This document shows, piece after piece, positions 7,242 to 16,617 of a stretch of DNA of 31,818 bases. The notes below the pieces were generated by a model that saw only the letters and a program-made list of their open reading frames with translations, did no database searches and was not told the origin of the DNA. How positions within the stretch are numbered: position 1 is the stretch's first letter; each line of letters opens with the position of its first letter. The position numbers and the translations under genes are program-made. Source of the stretch: an uncultured Clostridia bacterium (GTDB taxonomy: Bacteria; Bacillota; Clostridia; UBA1381); contig CAKSRS010000030.1 in NCBI GenBank assembly GCA_934487205.1, positions 1 through 31,818 on the forward strand, given 5' to 3'.

Positions 7242-7314
7242 CGTACCCCCCTATTGTGGTACAAGTGACGGAAACTGCAACATTGCCAGTGCGTGCATTT
7301 CCGTTGCTTTTTTT
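7242..7314 (+). ncRNA. Candidate small RNA (~73 nt)
   Basis: From the predicted start the sequence can fold into a first hairpin, GTACC (7243-7247) with GGTAC (7258-7262), and then a terminator hairpin. The region lies in a gap of about 560 bases without an intact protein gene. It matches no RNA family I can name. Promoter, two stems and terminator together are the only evidence; it may instead be debris from a mobile element. Confidence 0.35.
7269..7314 (+). terminator. Intrinsic terminator after candidate small RNA
   Basis: CGGAAA-C-TGCA (7269-7279) pairs with TGCA-TTTCCG (7294-7303), leaving one bulged base, and is followed by seven T residues (7308-7314). This is a good rightward rho-independent terminator. 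Confidence 0.55.
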
Positions 7315-7475
7315 ATGCAAAAAAACCACGCTTATTTAAACGCCATATCTTTTGCGCCCTTGCAAAATCCCGCGGACTTCACCCAAATTGCACTGACTTC
7401 CTCGTAAAAATTTACAGGATAAATAGTATTTAATTTCTTGACAATAAATTGCATTATAATTTAGCAACTAAAACA
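7315..7475. other. Intergenic stretch with no recognised feature
   Basis: Between the two terminator hairpins I find no plausible gene, tRNA or strong repeat. A TTGACA (7438-7443) and a TATAAT (7455-7460) are only 11 bases apart, so they are not a standard promoter. Confidence 0.5.
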
Positions 7476-7507
7476 GCTGCCGCCTGCAAATTTCTGCAAG
7501 CGGCAGC
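7476..7507 (-). terminator. Terminator of the 20-kb surface operon
   Basis: GCTGCCGC (7476-7483) and GCGGCAGC (7500-7507) form a perfect GC-rich stem, continued internally by TGCA/TGCA. On the minus strand it is followed by TGTTTTAGTT, and it starts 29 bases beyond the stop of the last operon gene. The plus-strand flank is also T-rich, so it may act in both directions. Confidence 0.8.
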
Positions 7508-7536
7508 CTTTTCTTTATTACAATATTTTTCTGACT

Positions 7537-10500
7537 TTATTTTACTCTGTACTCGAGCGCTTTTTCCAACGGAATCATGCCCGGGTATGTCCATAACATT
7601 CCCTTAAATGTCTCCGTTTCGGCATCGAGCGGAAGATTGTCAAGTTCCTGCTCAAAACTGCCTCGCCCCGCCATGCGCGTTGTGATGTTTCCGTCAAGCA
7701 TCTGCGTTGCGCCGTCGGCAGTAACTTTGTAATCGCTTCCGGAAAGGAATATCTTTGCGTCCGCATCGGTGTTATATCCCTTTGCTACAAGCTTTATCTT
7801 CGACAAGTCGGTAAGTCCCGCAAAGCTTTCGCCCGTGTACGGAACCCACGCACCTTCAAATTTCTGTCCGTGTATGTCCGTTCTGCCCTCAACATATGTG
7901 TACGCACGGAATTCGTCTACAACAAGTTGTCCCTGTTCGTTCACAATTGTGAACGTTCTTTGACCTGCCGTGAAATTATTCAGATAACTGTCGACAAATT
8001 CCGCATTCTGTGCAACGCCCAAAACAACAGCTTTGCCCTCTTGCGGCAATTCATTAAACACAATGTTTACCGTACTTCCGTTATCGGCAAGAGTCTTTGT
8101 ATATGCAGTGTATCTTTCACTCGACGCATTAGTTCCGCTATCAGCATAGTAAAGTTTTACCGCGTCGGCATTCGCAAGCGGACGGCTCATCTTTATTGCA
8201 AGTCCCTTTGCATTGCTTGATACTGTTCCGCTTACATCGGCTGTTTCGCCTTCAAAATCCACCGCTTTTACCGAGAGAATTTCCGCCGCATATGTGTTAT
8301 GCTCCTTCACCGTCAGATTATCTATCGTTATGGGAGACGAGCAGTTCCAACTATTTCCTATTCCCAAAATACATGTATCTTTCGTGTTAAACTTGCTGTC
8401 TGCGGCGCCCGTGTATTCGAAGGTTCCCCGCTCATTCGTAACGGTAACTTTAAGCTGCGGATTTGCACCGGCAATTACCGATAATTTTACATGATTCCAT
8501 TTTGCGGAATCAAATGTAATATTCGTTTCATTATTTAAAGCATTGGTTGCTCCTGTTCCCGCCTTGAATGCATTATTTCTGTAACCGATAACCCAGTTAG
8601 CTCCGTGTGATGTTTCATTCTCACCGCCGAGAGTAAGCACCCACCAGCCGTCTGTGCCTTTTTCATTTCCTGATACCGCCTCATTCTTTATATCAAATTC
8701 AACATCAAATGATTTTCCCGCTTTAACCGGTACGGAAAGCGGCTGCCAACATAAAAGGTCCTGACTTTGACCGGACGGAAAATTAATTTGCATAGCCTTA
8801 TCGCCCGCATTGCCGCTCTTGCCCGTAACGCCTTCTATAAAATACTGCCAGTTAGACATATTACGGTTATACGGCGTTGCAGGTCTTACGAGCGTATTAA
8901 AATCCTCATACAAATTATACGCTGAGTTTCCGCCCGAATACACCTTTATATTATCGAATTGTACATTATTGCTACCCTTGCTTGCATGCAGTCTGAGTCC
9001 GGCGATACCCATAACATTCTCCGTCTTATCCGTAACAACGTTATAAAGTTGTCTCCTCCTAAGGCGCGTAACATCCGTAGCCGTTTGCTCCGCACCGCCG
9101 TCGACGCTGACGCGGTATTCACATGCGTCCGCATCGATAACCGCCTTTACATGCGTCCATGCACTTTCCGGTATGCTGATATTTGAAAATTCACCGTTAT
9201 ACCATGTGTCCAGTCCTTTCTGATAGCATAGACTGTTAAGATTATTGCTGTTCCATGTTGCAAACAGAATAGTATTATTTCTTCTGCTGTCCAATTGGTC
9301 GCGGCGCGCCTTTATTCCCTCGTCGCTTGCCCACCATTCGGTCGTATGATCACCTTTACTGTCTACAAGTTCATTTGTATATTCCGCGGGCGTTAAAAGA
9401 CCTATTCCCCATTTTTCGCCCGTGCCGCGGTAAACGTCAAACTCAATCGTGAATTTTCCGTCATAAATCGTTGTCGGGAACTTGTATTCTATTGTGTTTT
9501 CGGAATCGAGTGACGTTATATTAAGCGCCTTTCCGTCGCCATGATCTGCCGATTTATATAATTTGTTTACGTCCGTGCTGTAACCGTAATCATAATAAGC
9601 ATTATTTACATGCCAACCGATAGGCATACCGCCCGTATATCCGTCAAATGTCTGATTCATGAAGTAGTGCGGTGTGTTTTCCAAATCGGATTTTACGGTA
9701 AATTTCGCCGTATTTTCCGCGGCTGTATTGCTTATGCCGCCCTTGTATACGCCCGATACCGTGATTTCATATTCGCCTGTCGGCAAATTCTCAAACGTGA
9801 GGTTATATCCCGGATTGTCGGTTGCCTGCTCCGCATCTGTCGGCTCATATGATAGTTTTGTAGCCGTATTCACTGCGGAAAAATCACCCGGCAATACGCC
9901 TTCAACCTCGACAGGCTCGGAGAATGTTACATTTACAACGCCGTTTTGTACCGTGTCGCAGGTAGCCTTCATGCCGTCAAACGCGCTGCCCGTCTGATAA
10001 TGGTTCATGTACAGATTATCTATATATGCCGTTCCCGTGTCGCACTGAATCCAGAAGGATTTCAGCTCATACATCGCCAATTCATAATTGCCCTTTTCAT
10101 CACCGTCAACGAAAATGCTGTACTTATGCGTGTCAACGTCGATATACACGTCATATCTGTGCCATGCAGCCGCGCTTACGGCAGCAACCGATTTTATATT
10201 TGCATTTTCCGGCAATTCGGTCGGCTGATAAGTATTAAGCGCACCGCTGTCATAAACAAAATATGTATTGTTTACATACCATCCCGCACCTTCTTCACCG
10301 ACATAATCTTCGGGGTTGTAATTTCCGCCGCGCACATAATGCCCGCCGAGACGGATTTTTCCGTCCGCCTTCATATCAAATCCGACATGGATTTTACCCT
10401 TTTTTACCACTTCGCTGAACGGAAAACGCATTGCCGCGCCGGCGTCCGTGCCTGTACCCGTCAACTTCAGCGTGTTGGTTGTACCGATAACCTCGTTATC

Positions 10501-10713
10501 CACCAATGCGGCCCTGCTTTCGCCCCTGCCCGGATTGCTGCGGAGAGTCGTCCACCCGTTCGGCAGATTTGAGTCAGCGGAAGTGCTTGTATAATCAAGC
10601 ATGGAATCAAAGCTTGAAAATAAGTCTTTCTGCACAAATTCCGCGCCCATCACGTTTGCGGCAGGTGCCGCGAGCATGCCCGCTGCAACCAGCAGTGATA
10701 CTAATTTTTTCAT
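7537..10713 (-). CDS. Large secreted multi-domain beta-sandwich (LamG-like) protein, 1058 aa
   Basis: Residues 1-23 are a signal peptide (MKKLVSLLVAAGMLAAPAAN, then a cut near AxA-like MGA). Three concanavalin/LamG-like modules follow: about 24-240 (ending YIDNLYMNHY), 350-595 (ending VQFDNIKVYSGG) and 600-815 (ending ITIDNLTVKE). An SbsA-type Ig-like module lies between the first two (VVNVTFSEPVEVEGVLPGDFS) and another after the third. The C-terminus is a small beta-domain ending FKGMLWTYPG. No catalytic motif is visible, so glycan binding or surface adhesion is the likely role (inference). An ideal AAGGAGG precedes the ATG. It is the last cistron of the operon, 45 bases after a shorter relative with the same architecture. 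Alternatively one module could be an unrecognised polysaccharide lyase or glycosidase. Confidence 0.75.
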   Translation of the reverse strand: MKKLVSLLVAAGMLAAPAANVMGAEFVQKDLFSSFDSMLDYTSTSADSNLPNGWTTLRSNPGRGESRAALVDNEVIGTTNTLKLTGTGTDAGAAMRFPFSEVVKKGKIHVGFDMKADGKIRLGGHYVRGGNYNPEDYVGEEGAGWYVNNTYFVYDSGALNTYQPTELPENANIKSVAAVSAAAWHRYDVYIDVDTHKYSIFVDGDEKGNYELAMYELKSFWIQCDTGTAYIDNLYMNHYQTGSAFDGMKATCDTVQNGVVNVTFSEPVEVEGVLPGDFSAVNTATKLSYEPTDAEQATDNPGYNLTFENLPTGEYEITVSGVYKGGISNTAAENTAKFTVKSDLENTPHYFMNQTFDGYTGGMPIGWHVNNAYYDYGYSTDVNKLYKSADHGDGKALNITSLDSENTIEYKFPTTIYDGKFTIEFDVYRGTGEKWGIGLLTPAEYTNELVDSKGDHTTEWWASDEGIKARRDQLDSRRNNTILFATWNSNNLNSLCYQKGLDTWYNGEFSNISIPESAWTHVKAVIDADACEYRVSVDGGAEQTATDVTRLRRRQLYNVVTDKTENVMGIAGLRLHASKGSNNVQFDNIKVYSGGNSAYNLYEDFNTLVRPATPYNRNMSNWQYFIEGVTGKSGNAGDKAMQINFPSGQSQDLLCWQPLSVPVKAGKSFDVEFDIKNEAVSGNEKGTDGWWVLTLGGENETSHGANWVIGYRNNAFKAGTGATNALNNETNITFDSAKWNHVKLSVIAGANPQLKVTVTNERGTFEYTGAADSKFNTKDTCILGIGNSWNCSSPITIDNLTVKEHNTYAAEILSVKAVDFEGETADVSGTVSSNAKGLAIKMSRPLANADAVKLYYADSGTNASSERYTAYTKTLADNGSTVNIVFNELPQEGKAVVLGVAQNAEFVDSYLNNFTAGQRTFTIVNEQGQLVVDEFRAYTYVEGRTDIHGQKFEGAWVPYTGESFAGLTDLSKIKLVAKGYNTDADAKIFLSGSDYKVTADGATQMLDGNITTRMAGRGSFEQELDNLPLDAETETFKGMLWTYPGMIPLEKALEYRVK

Positions 10714-10735
10714 GTTATATCCTCCTTATATTTCC

Positions 10736-10753
10736 CTGTCTTAAAAAAGACAG
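10736..10753 (-). other. Intercistronic hairpin
   Basis: CTGTCTT (10736-10742) and AAGACAG (10747-10753) form a perfect 7-bp stem with a 4-base loop between two cistrons, just ahead of the ribosome binding site of the last gene. It lacks a following T run, so mRNA processing or stability is more likely than termination. Confidence 0.5.
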
Positions 10754-10758
10754 TTGGT

Positions 10759-13197
10759 TTACTGAATTGAATTGTTTTCGCCCGGATAAACGTTGTGCAG
10801 CTGCGGATACGTCCACAAAAATGTTTTATAGCTGACACAATCTGTTCCGAAATCCGTGCTTAAATTAACCTCAATAATTCCCTTTGTTTCTGACGTTATA
10901 TCAAGCGGTTTGTAATTAATGCCGACCATCTGCGGTACGGTCACTGCCGCGCCGCCGATTATCTTTTCGGCATTTTTATATCCCACCGCGGCAACCGTAT
11001 ATTTGCCTGCTGCGTCGGTATTTTTCACGATTTTTATCGTATATGTTTTGCCCCGCGTATCAAGTTCATTTTCAAAAATCCTGAATGCAAGGTCGCGCTT
11101 TGTCGTGAATGTTTTTGTAATCGGCACTTCCGATACGACGTCGCCGCTGAACTTCGACGCAATCCCGTCCGAAACGGAAAGCGTGTACTTTTCCGCTTTT
11201 TCCAAAAGCTGCGGAAGATGTACAATCGCTCTTGTTTTGCCGTTTACGGTTTCGAACGTTGTGTCATATTTTAAATTTTCGCCGCCCGAAAACGCAATTT
11301 TGCTCTTTGCCGACTCCTCATCAACGGCGGTATTGAAATCAATACGGATTTCTTTCAGCAGTGTTGTAAACACCGATGCCCCCGCAATCTCCGTATCGTC
11401 ATAATTTACAAAACTTATGCTTTCCGTCTCGGGGTACAGCACTTCCATTGTGCTTGAAACGCTGACGTTATCTATATTCAGCTCCCCGTTTCTGTCGCCC
11501 GTCGGCAGATAGCCGAACCCCACGCCGACAGTCGGATTGATGTCAAAGCGTCTGCTTACGGCAAATGAGTATTCCGTGCCGCCGTCGACCGAAATTTTGT
11601 ACTCGGCGCCCGTGCCGAGCTGCGGAACAACCTTCAGTTTTACCGTGTGCCACTCATTTTTGGGCACGGTAAGTTCCGATATTTTTTTCAGCTTAGACGC
11701 GGTTCTCTGTTCCGCATAGTATAAATTCCCGCCGGAATTGATAGCGGCAATTGCCGTATTTTCCTTATAACCAGCAGTGTTCGCATCATCATCGCCCGGA
11801 TCAAGCAGATACATGTACCAGTACATGTTATCGTACTTTACGTCAAAGCTTATTTCATACTCCGAAAGCGGTGCGACAGCGTCGGCAAACGTGTATATAA
11901 ACCGCGCCTGACTTCGGCTTGACGGCGGATTTACAAATCCGAGCGCATGGTCGGTATCCTCGCCGCTCCGCCCTGCAACGCTTCGGGCATATGTATTTTC
12001 AAGACAGCCGATATTCCGAAATCCCGCCGGGAGCGTGCTGTTATCCTCGCCTTCGGCGGACGGCGGATTTTCCTCATCGGGCTCGTATGTGTAATCATCA
12101 AAATCAAGCCGCAAATATTCCACATGCTTTCTCTCGGTGCGGTACTCCGTCCGAAATTCCACCGGCGTTGTCATTTTTGAATTGAGCACGCCTCCGCGCA
12201 CGCTGTCACTCAGCATAAGCTCATATGTTCCCGATTTTAACGTCTCGGTAAATTTTATCTTAAATCCGTCCGCGGATGCGCTTATCACGTCAAATCCGCC
12301 GACATTTTCGCCCGTCGCGCGGTTTGTTACGGTTATGTTCGCCGGTATAAGCAATGCGGGGTCAACCTGCTCGGAAAGCGCAATTTCCAGCTCGCCGTTT
12401 TCACGCGGAATCTGACTTGAACCCTTTACCGTACCCGTTATTCCCTCCTCGCCGAAAAACCGCTTAACCCTTACATTGTCAAGCAGCATCGTACTGCTGT
12501 CATTCTCGCCCTCACAGCGGAACGCAAGAGCTTTAAACCCTTTCGACTGCGAAAAATACACCGGACTCTCGTTTATCAGCTGCCCATCCAGATAATAATT
12601 CGCCGACGCGTCGGAACTGCCGATTTCGGTCGTGATAATATCCATGCGGTACTGCTTTTGAACCTCAATTGCCTTGTCGCTCGTCTGAGCATTCCAGCCT
12701 ATCATGGAAAACGCATTATCCGAGCCGGGGTCTGTCTGATACCAGCGCAGCTTGCCCGCCGGACTGTTTATATACGCCGCTTTGGAATAGTATGTATCCT
12801 CAATGCCGATTGTGTATGCGTCATTCGCCTTGCGCCCGTCATAAAGCATGACAAGACACCGCCGCCCGGCACCCGTAAAGCTGAAATTAAAACTTATGTG
12901 CAGCTTGCCCGCCGTCACGTTCCGATGAAACCACAAAATCGGTTCGCCGCCATAGCCAATCTGCATCGACACATTGCCCGTTTCGGCATCTTCATATGAG
13001 CCGAATTTGTGGCGGCTGCCGTTTGTCTTTTCATATGACCAGTTGTCGTCCGGCATGACGCGGCTTGCCATGCCCGCCGAATAGTTCCCAAAATCATAGT
13101 AATACTCAAATTCCGCACCGTCATCGGCAAATGCCGTCCATGTCGGAATAAGGCTTGCCAAAAGAGCAATAATTATTAAAAAACTGATTTTTTTCAT
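10759..13197 (-). CDS. Secreted multi-domain beta-sandwich (LamG-like) protein, 812 aa
   Basis: A signal peptide (hydrophobic IIIALLASLIPTW, cleavage near AFA around residue 24) is followed by a LamG-like module (about 25-248, ending TMLLDNVRVKRF), an Ig-like module with SbsA-type wording (ENGELEIALSEQVDPALL), a second LamG-like module (about 358-585, ending LNIDNVSVSS), a second Ig-like module (KEIRIDFNTAVDEESAKSK) and a C-terminal beta-domain ending YKTFLWTYPQ. The same order, minus one LamG-like unit, is found in the 1058-residue neighbour, so the pair likely arose by duplication and divergence. There is no catalytic motif or SLH/LPXTG anchor; how it stays on the cell is unclear. Glycan binding is inferred from fold type and operon context. 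Confidence 0.75.
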   Translation of the reverse strand: MKKISFLIIIALLASLIPTWTAFADDGAEFEYYYDFGNYSAGMASRVMPDDNWSYEKTNGSRHKFGSYEDAETGNVSMQIGYGGEPILWFHRNVTAGKLHISFNFSFTGAGRRCLVMLYDGRKANDAYTIGIEDTYYSKAAYINSPAGKLRWYQTDPGSDNAFSMIGWNAQTSDKAIEVQKQYRMDIITTEIGSSDASANYYLDGQLINESPVYFSQSKGFKALAFRCEGENDSSTMLLDNVRVKRFFGEEGITGTVKGSSQIPRENGELEIALSEQVDPALLIPANITVTNRATGENVGGFDVISASADGFKIKFTETLKSGTYELMLSDSVRGGVLNSKMTTPVEFRTEYRTERKHVEYLRLDFDDYTYEPDEENPPSAEGEDNSTLPAGFRNIGCLENTYARSVAGRSGEDTDHALGFVNPPSSRSQARFIYTFADAVAPLSEYEISFDVKYDNMYWYMYLLDPGDDDANTAGYKENTAIAAINSGGNLYYAEQRTASKLKKISELTVPKNEWHTVKLKVVPQLGTGAEYKISVDGGTEYSFAVSRRFDINPTVGVGFGYLPTGDRNGELNIDNVSVSSTMEVLYPETESISFVNYDDTEIAGASVFTTLLKEIRIDFNTAVDEESAKSKIAFSGGENLKYDTTFETVNGKTRAIVHLPQLLEKAEKYTLSVSDGIASKFSGDVVSEVPITKTFTTKRDLAFRIFENELDTRGKTYTIKIVKNTDAAGKYTVAAVGYKNAEKIIGGAAVTVPQMVGINYKPLDITSETKGIIEVNLSTDFGTDCVSYKTFLWTYPQLHNVYPGENNSIQ

Positions 13198-13222
13198 ACT
13201 TCATTTTACCCTTTCTTAAAAC

Positions 13223-16200
13223 TTACGGCTTTATTAATTCAATACCGGTAAACAGCGCCGTATTCTTTTCTTCGCCGATGCCGCCCGCATACTCAATCCA
13301 TCCGCGGCGCCCGTTTCCGTCGTTATCGTTTATCAGGAACGAAAATCCGAGTTTGTCGCCCGCTTTCGGCGGCTCGTCGGTCGGTCTTAAAAGGTCTTTC
13401 CACGGAATGAAAAATTCGTAATATGTTTTGTTTCCGTCACGTTTCACCGCGGTCTGCGCCGTTTGGCAAATCCCTTCCGCATAGCATGAATCCTGCGATA
13501 AAAACCGATACGCCGCCGCGCCTTCCGGTGTGAGCGCAATGCCGATTTCATGGAATGTTGCCTGTCCCTGTCCTATCGCTAAAAAGCCTTCCTCGCCATA
13601 CATTATGCCGACCTGCACGCTGTCGCCCTGCCAGCATGATGAAGGCGGATTTTCCTGGCAGAATATATCGTCGGTCACTTCCGCACACATGTAAAAACCG
13701 TCCTCGTCCCACATAACGCACGTTTTTCCCGACAAATCGCTATTGCCGCGCCAATCGGAAATTTTTTTGACTTGCCCGATATCGTCGGCATACATGAACG
13801 TGTTCGCATTCCATTCGCCCTTTTGAATTTCGCCGTCGATTTTCGGTTTATTTTTTGCATATGCGGCAACCGTGAAATCAATATTATCGGTAAAACTCGT
13901 CTTGCTCCCGTCCGCCAAAGATATACTGTATTCCAGAGAATACTGCCCCTTTCGCGCTATCTCGGGAAGATTGAATTCAATGCGCCCCGTTTGTCCGCGC
14001 GGAATTATGCCTATATTAATCTTGCCCAAAGCCTTAAAGCTTGCCGGACTTTGAAATTCAATGTAGCCCTTTGCCGCATGCGACTGCGACACATTCTTAA
14101 TATCCGCGCTTGCACGCCAGCGGTTTAAATCTATTCCGTCGGCAAGCCCTATCGACAGTTTCGGCAGCACCGCCTCCTGCGATACGATATCATAATCGGC
14201 GCTCCCCAAAAGTTTTCCACCGCGCGTGATATTAACCGTAACACGGCTTTTCTCACCCGATTTGCACATATTTTTCAGCAAAATTCCCGCAGTGCCGCCA
14301 TTAAATCCGCTGTTTGAAACAAGCTCGGTATTCTGCGGAAGTTCCGCCGTAATCTCACAATCATCGCCGCAAAAACTTTGTATATTCAGCTTGACAATGT
14401 CATTCTCCGCCGCCTGTACTTCCGCCGTTCCGAAATCAAAAAGGCGGTTATCATTTTCAATCTCCGTTTTCTTTATATCGCCGACAATATACACGGGACG
14501 GCTGTTTGCAAGAAAGGTATATCTTCCGTTTTCGCCGTACATTTCGCGCGCATTGCCGTACGAATCATAAACTTCGACCTTGTCCGCGCCCAGATTAAGC
14601 GTCACATTTTCACAATTGTTTACCGCGTAGAGCGAAACGATTTTCGCACCGAATTTGTCGCTTTTATAGCGGTTTATGCGCACATTTGCGTCGGCGGAAT
14701 CAAACACTCCGTCCGGTGAGGACTGCGCCATAACATAATTCATACCCGTAACCATGCCGAACGCCTCGGTCGGGATAAACGGCTTGCCCTCACGGTTAAG
14801 CTTATACGACGCCGGGCTCACGCTGCCGAACATATCCTCGCGGTCTGTCAAAATCGTGCCCTTCTGTTCAAAATTGTATATACAGCACCGCTCGCCCAAA
14901 TCCTTCGATTTGTACAAAAGTACCGTGCGGCAGTTAAGCGCGCCCTTTGCCTCCTCATCGGCGACATTGTCGTCCGCCGTGGTGTAACCGAGCTCGGTGT
15001 TCCATATATCGGGGTCATCAATGCCCTTTTCGCGGTATTTATCCTTAAACCATTTTATATTTTCGTCCATTCCGCAGATTTCCGGCGGCTTTTGTTCGTA
15101 CGGGTGCAGCACGATTGCGTCGGCATACTTATACATGCCCGCATCCATCGCCTCGGTGAAATAGTCCTTTCCCCAATGCCCGTTTATGCCGGTTACCGAC
15201 GGCCCGCCGACTTTTGCCGTCGGGTCAACTTTTTTTATCTCCTCCGCCGCCGTTTCCAAAAGCTTTGCATACGCATCGCCGCGGCGGTCATTTAAGTATT
15301 TGTTAAAATTCGCGATGTTCGGCTCGTTCCAGATTTCATACTCCGTAACGCCGTATTGTTTCAGCGTTTTTGCGGCATACGCGATAAAATTCCGCCACCC
15401 CGCAAGCTGTTCTGCAGTATACGGCATATCGTTCCACGACTCGCAGTAGAAAAGGCTCGGCCCGCTTATCGACGGAATTAAATGAAGTCCGTTTTTATAC
15501 AATTCCTCCACAATAAACTTCATATTGTGATTATTCCAGTCCAGCGTACCCTTTGACGGCTCCATCGAATTCCAGTCAAAACTTGACCGTATCCCATAGG
15601 AATTTGACATTTTTATCAGCTTTATTCCGTCCTCTTTAATCTTGGTATCGCCGTACCATTCAAGGTGCGCACAATACAGAACATCATCATTTAAAATCCC
15701 GTTCGGGTCGGTTTTTAAAACCGCAATATCGCAAAGCTCATAATCGGAATTTATACTTCCGTCCTCCGACGTTATTTCCGCATGATACTTGTAAATGTCC
15801 GCACGTTTCAGCTCGCCTATGTCAAGCTCGCTCTCCCGCACCTCGCCCGGCGCAAAAACGGCGGAGTCGGTTTTATCGAAATAAATCCGGTAATTTCCGT
15901 TTATGAGATAGTAGCGGATATTTACCCGCTTTTCCTCATTCGACAGATTTTCAAACCGATTGCGGATTATTTTGCTTTCCGCATACCATGCAAAGCTGTT
16001 TCCCGGCTCGTCGGTATCGGCGGAAACAAAAATCGGATTTTTCGCCGCAATCCGACGAACGGTAACGCTCCGTATGCCTATCGACTCGCCCGACGCGGTA
16101 CTGCCCGTGCCGTTTTCTTTTATCGTCAGGCGGAAGTCGTATTTTCCGTCAAGCCGCCCCTCAAACAGCGCGTCCGACAGCACAATCTTCCGCGTTTTCC

Positions 16201-16615
16201 ACACCTTTTTATTTTGCGTGTAGACGGTATCGCCTATCTCCGCTGATTTTGCCGCGGAATCATAAACAAGCCGCACAAATCCCTCGCCCGAGTCATAGTA
16301 TTCGTACTCAATTTCATACTCAGACCCGTCACGCGTGCCTTTAAAATCCTTGGAAAGCTTGAAATTTATAAACGCCTTGCCGTCGCCCTGCAATTTATCC
16401 AAAAGCCAGCAATATGAACCGCCGCGCACGGCAATCTCCGGTGTTTGCGACGTACCCGGCTCAACCTTTTCAAATCCCGACTGCGAAAGGCTCTGACCGA
16501 GCTCGGCTGCGGCAATATTTTCCAGTACGGCTGCATTTTCCGCCGCGCGGCACGGCATTACCGAAAAAATTATTGACAGCGCCGCTGCAAGCGCCGCCGA
16601 TTTTATTTTTTTCAT
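13223..16615 (-). CDS. Secreted clan GH-A glycoside hydrolase with CBM9-like C-terminus, 1130 aa
   Basis: The signal peptide ends near residue 25 (VMPCRAAEN). Residues about 30-190 form a beta-sandwich that looks carbohydrate-binding, and 190-300 a second beta module. The catalytic TIM barrel spans about 305-660: the acid/base is Glu431 in EIWNEPN and the nucleophile candidate Glu541 in DIWNTELGY, with VLHPY between them. This is clan GH-A architecture, closest by eye to GH39-like or GH5-like enzymes. The last ~200 residues (PKIDGEIQKGEWNA, later MWDEDGFYMCAEVTDD) resemble CBM9/DOMON. I take the ATG at 16615, two bases after the previous stop and 9 bases after GGGG; a TTG at 16621 overlaps that stop but fits the ribosome binding site poorly. 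It is a tandem paralogue of the preceding gene. Substrate unknown. Confidence 0.85.
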   Translation of the reverse strand: MKKIKSAALAAALSIIFSVMPCRAAENAAVLENIAAAELGQSLSQSGFEKVEPGTSQTPEIAVRGGSYCWLLDKLQGDGKAFINFKLSKDFKGTRDGSEYEIEYEYYDSGEGFVRLVYDSAAKSAEIGDTVYTQNKKVWKTRKIVLSDALFEGRLDGKYDFRLTIKENGTGSTASGESIGIRSVTVRRIAAKNPIFVSADTDEPGNSFAWYAESKIIRNRFENLSNEEKRVNIRYYLINGNYRIYFDKTDSAVFAPGEVRESELDIGELKRADIYKYHAEITSEDGSINSDYELCDIAVLKTDPNGILNDDVLYCAHLEWYGDTKIKEDGIKLIKMSNSYGIRSSFDWNSMEPSKGTLDWNNHNMKFIVEELYKNGLHLIPSISGPSLFYCESWNDMPYTAEQLAGWRNFIAYAAKTLKQYGVTEYEIWNEPNIANFNKYLNDRRGDAYAKLLETAAEEIKKVDPTAKVGGPSVTGINGHWGKDYFTEAMDAGMYKYADAIVLHPYEQKPPEICGMDENIKWFKDKYREKGIDDPDIWNTELGYTTADDNVADEEAKGALNCRTVLLYKSKDLGERCCIYNFEQKGTILTDREDMFGSVSPASYKLNREGKPFIPTEAFGMVTGMNYVMAQSSPDGVFDSADANVRINRYKSDKFGAKIVSLYAVNNCENVTLNLGADKVEVYDSYGNAREMYGENGRYTFLANSRPVYIVGDIKKTEIENDNRLFDFGTAEVQAAENDIVKLNIQSFCGDDCEITAELPQNTELVSNSGFNGGTAGILLKNMCKSGEKSRVTVNITRGGKLLGSADYDIVSQEAVLPKLSIGLADGIDLNRWRASADIKNVSQSHAAKGYIEFQSPASFKALGKINIGIIPRGQTGRIEFNLPEIARKGQYSLEYSISLADGSKTSFTDNIDFTVAAYAKNKPKIDGEIQKGEWNANTFMYADDIGQVKKISDWRGNSDLSGKTCVMWDEDGFYMCAEVTDDIFCQENPPSSCWQGDSVQVGIMYGEEGFLAIGQGQATFHEIGIALTPEGAAAYRFLSQDSCYAEGICQTAQTAVKRDGNKTYYEFFIPWKDLLRPTDEPPKAGDKLGFSFLINDNDGNGRRGWIEYAGGIGEEKNTALFTGIELIKP

Positions 16616-16617
16616 GC

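Noticed and set aside
7438..7460. TTGACA and TATAAT pair
   Set aside because: The spacing of 11 bases is too short for a sigma-A promoter, and no gene follows on the plus strand.
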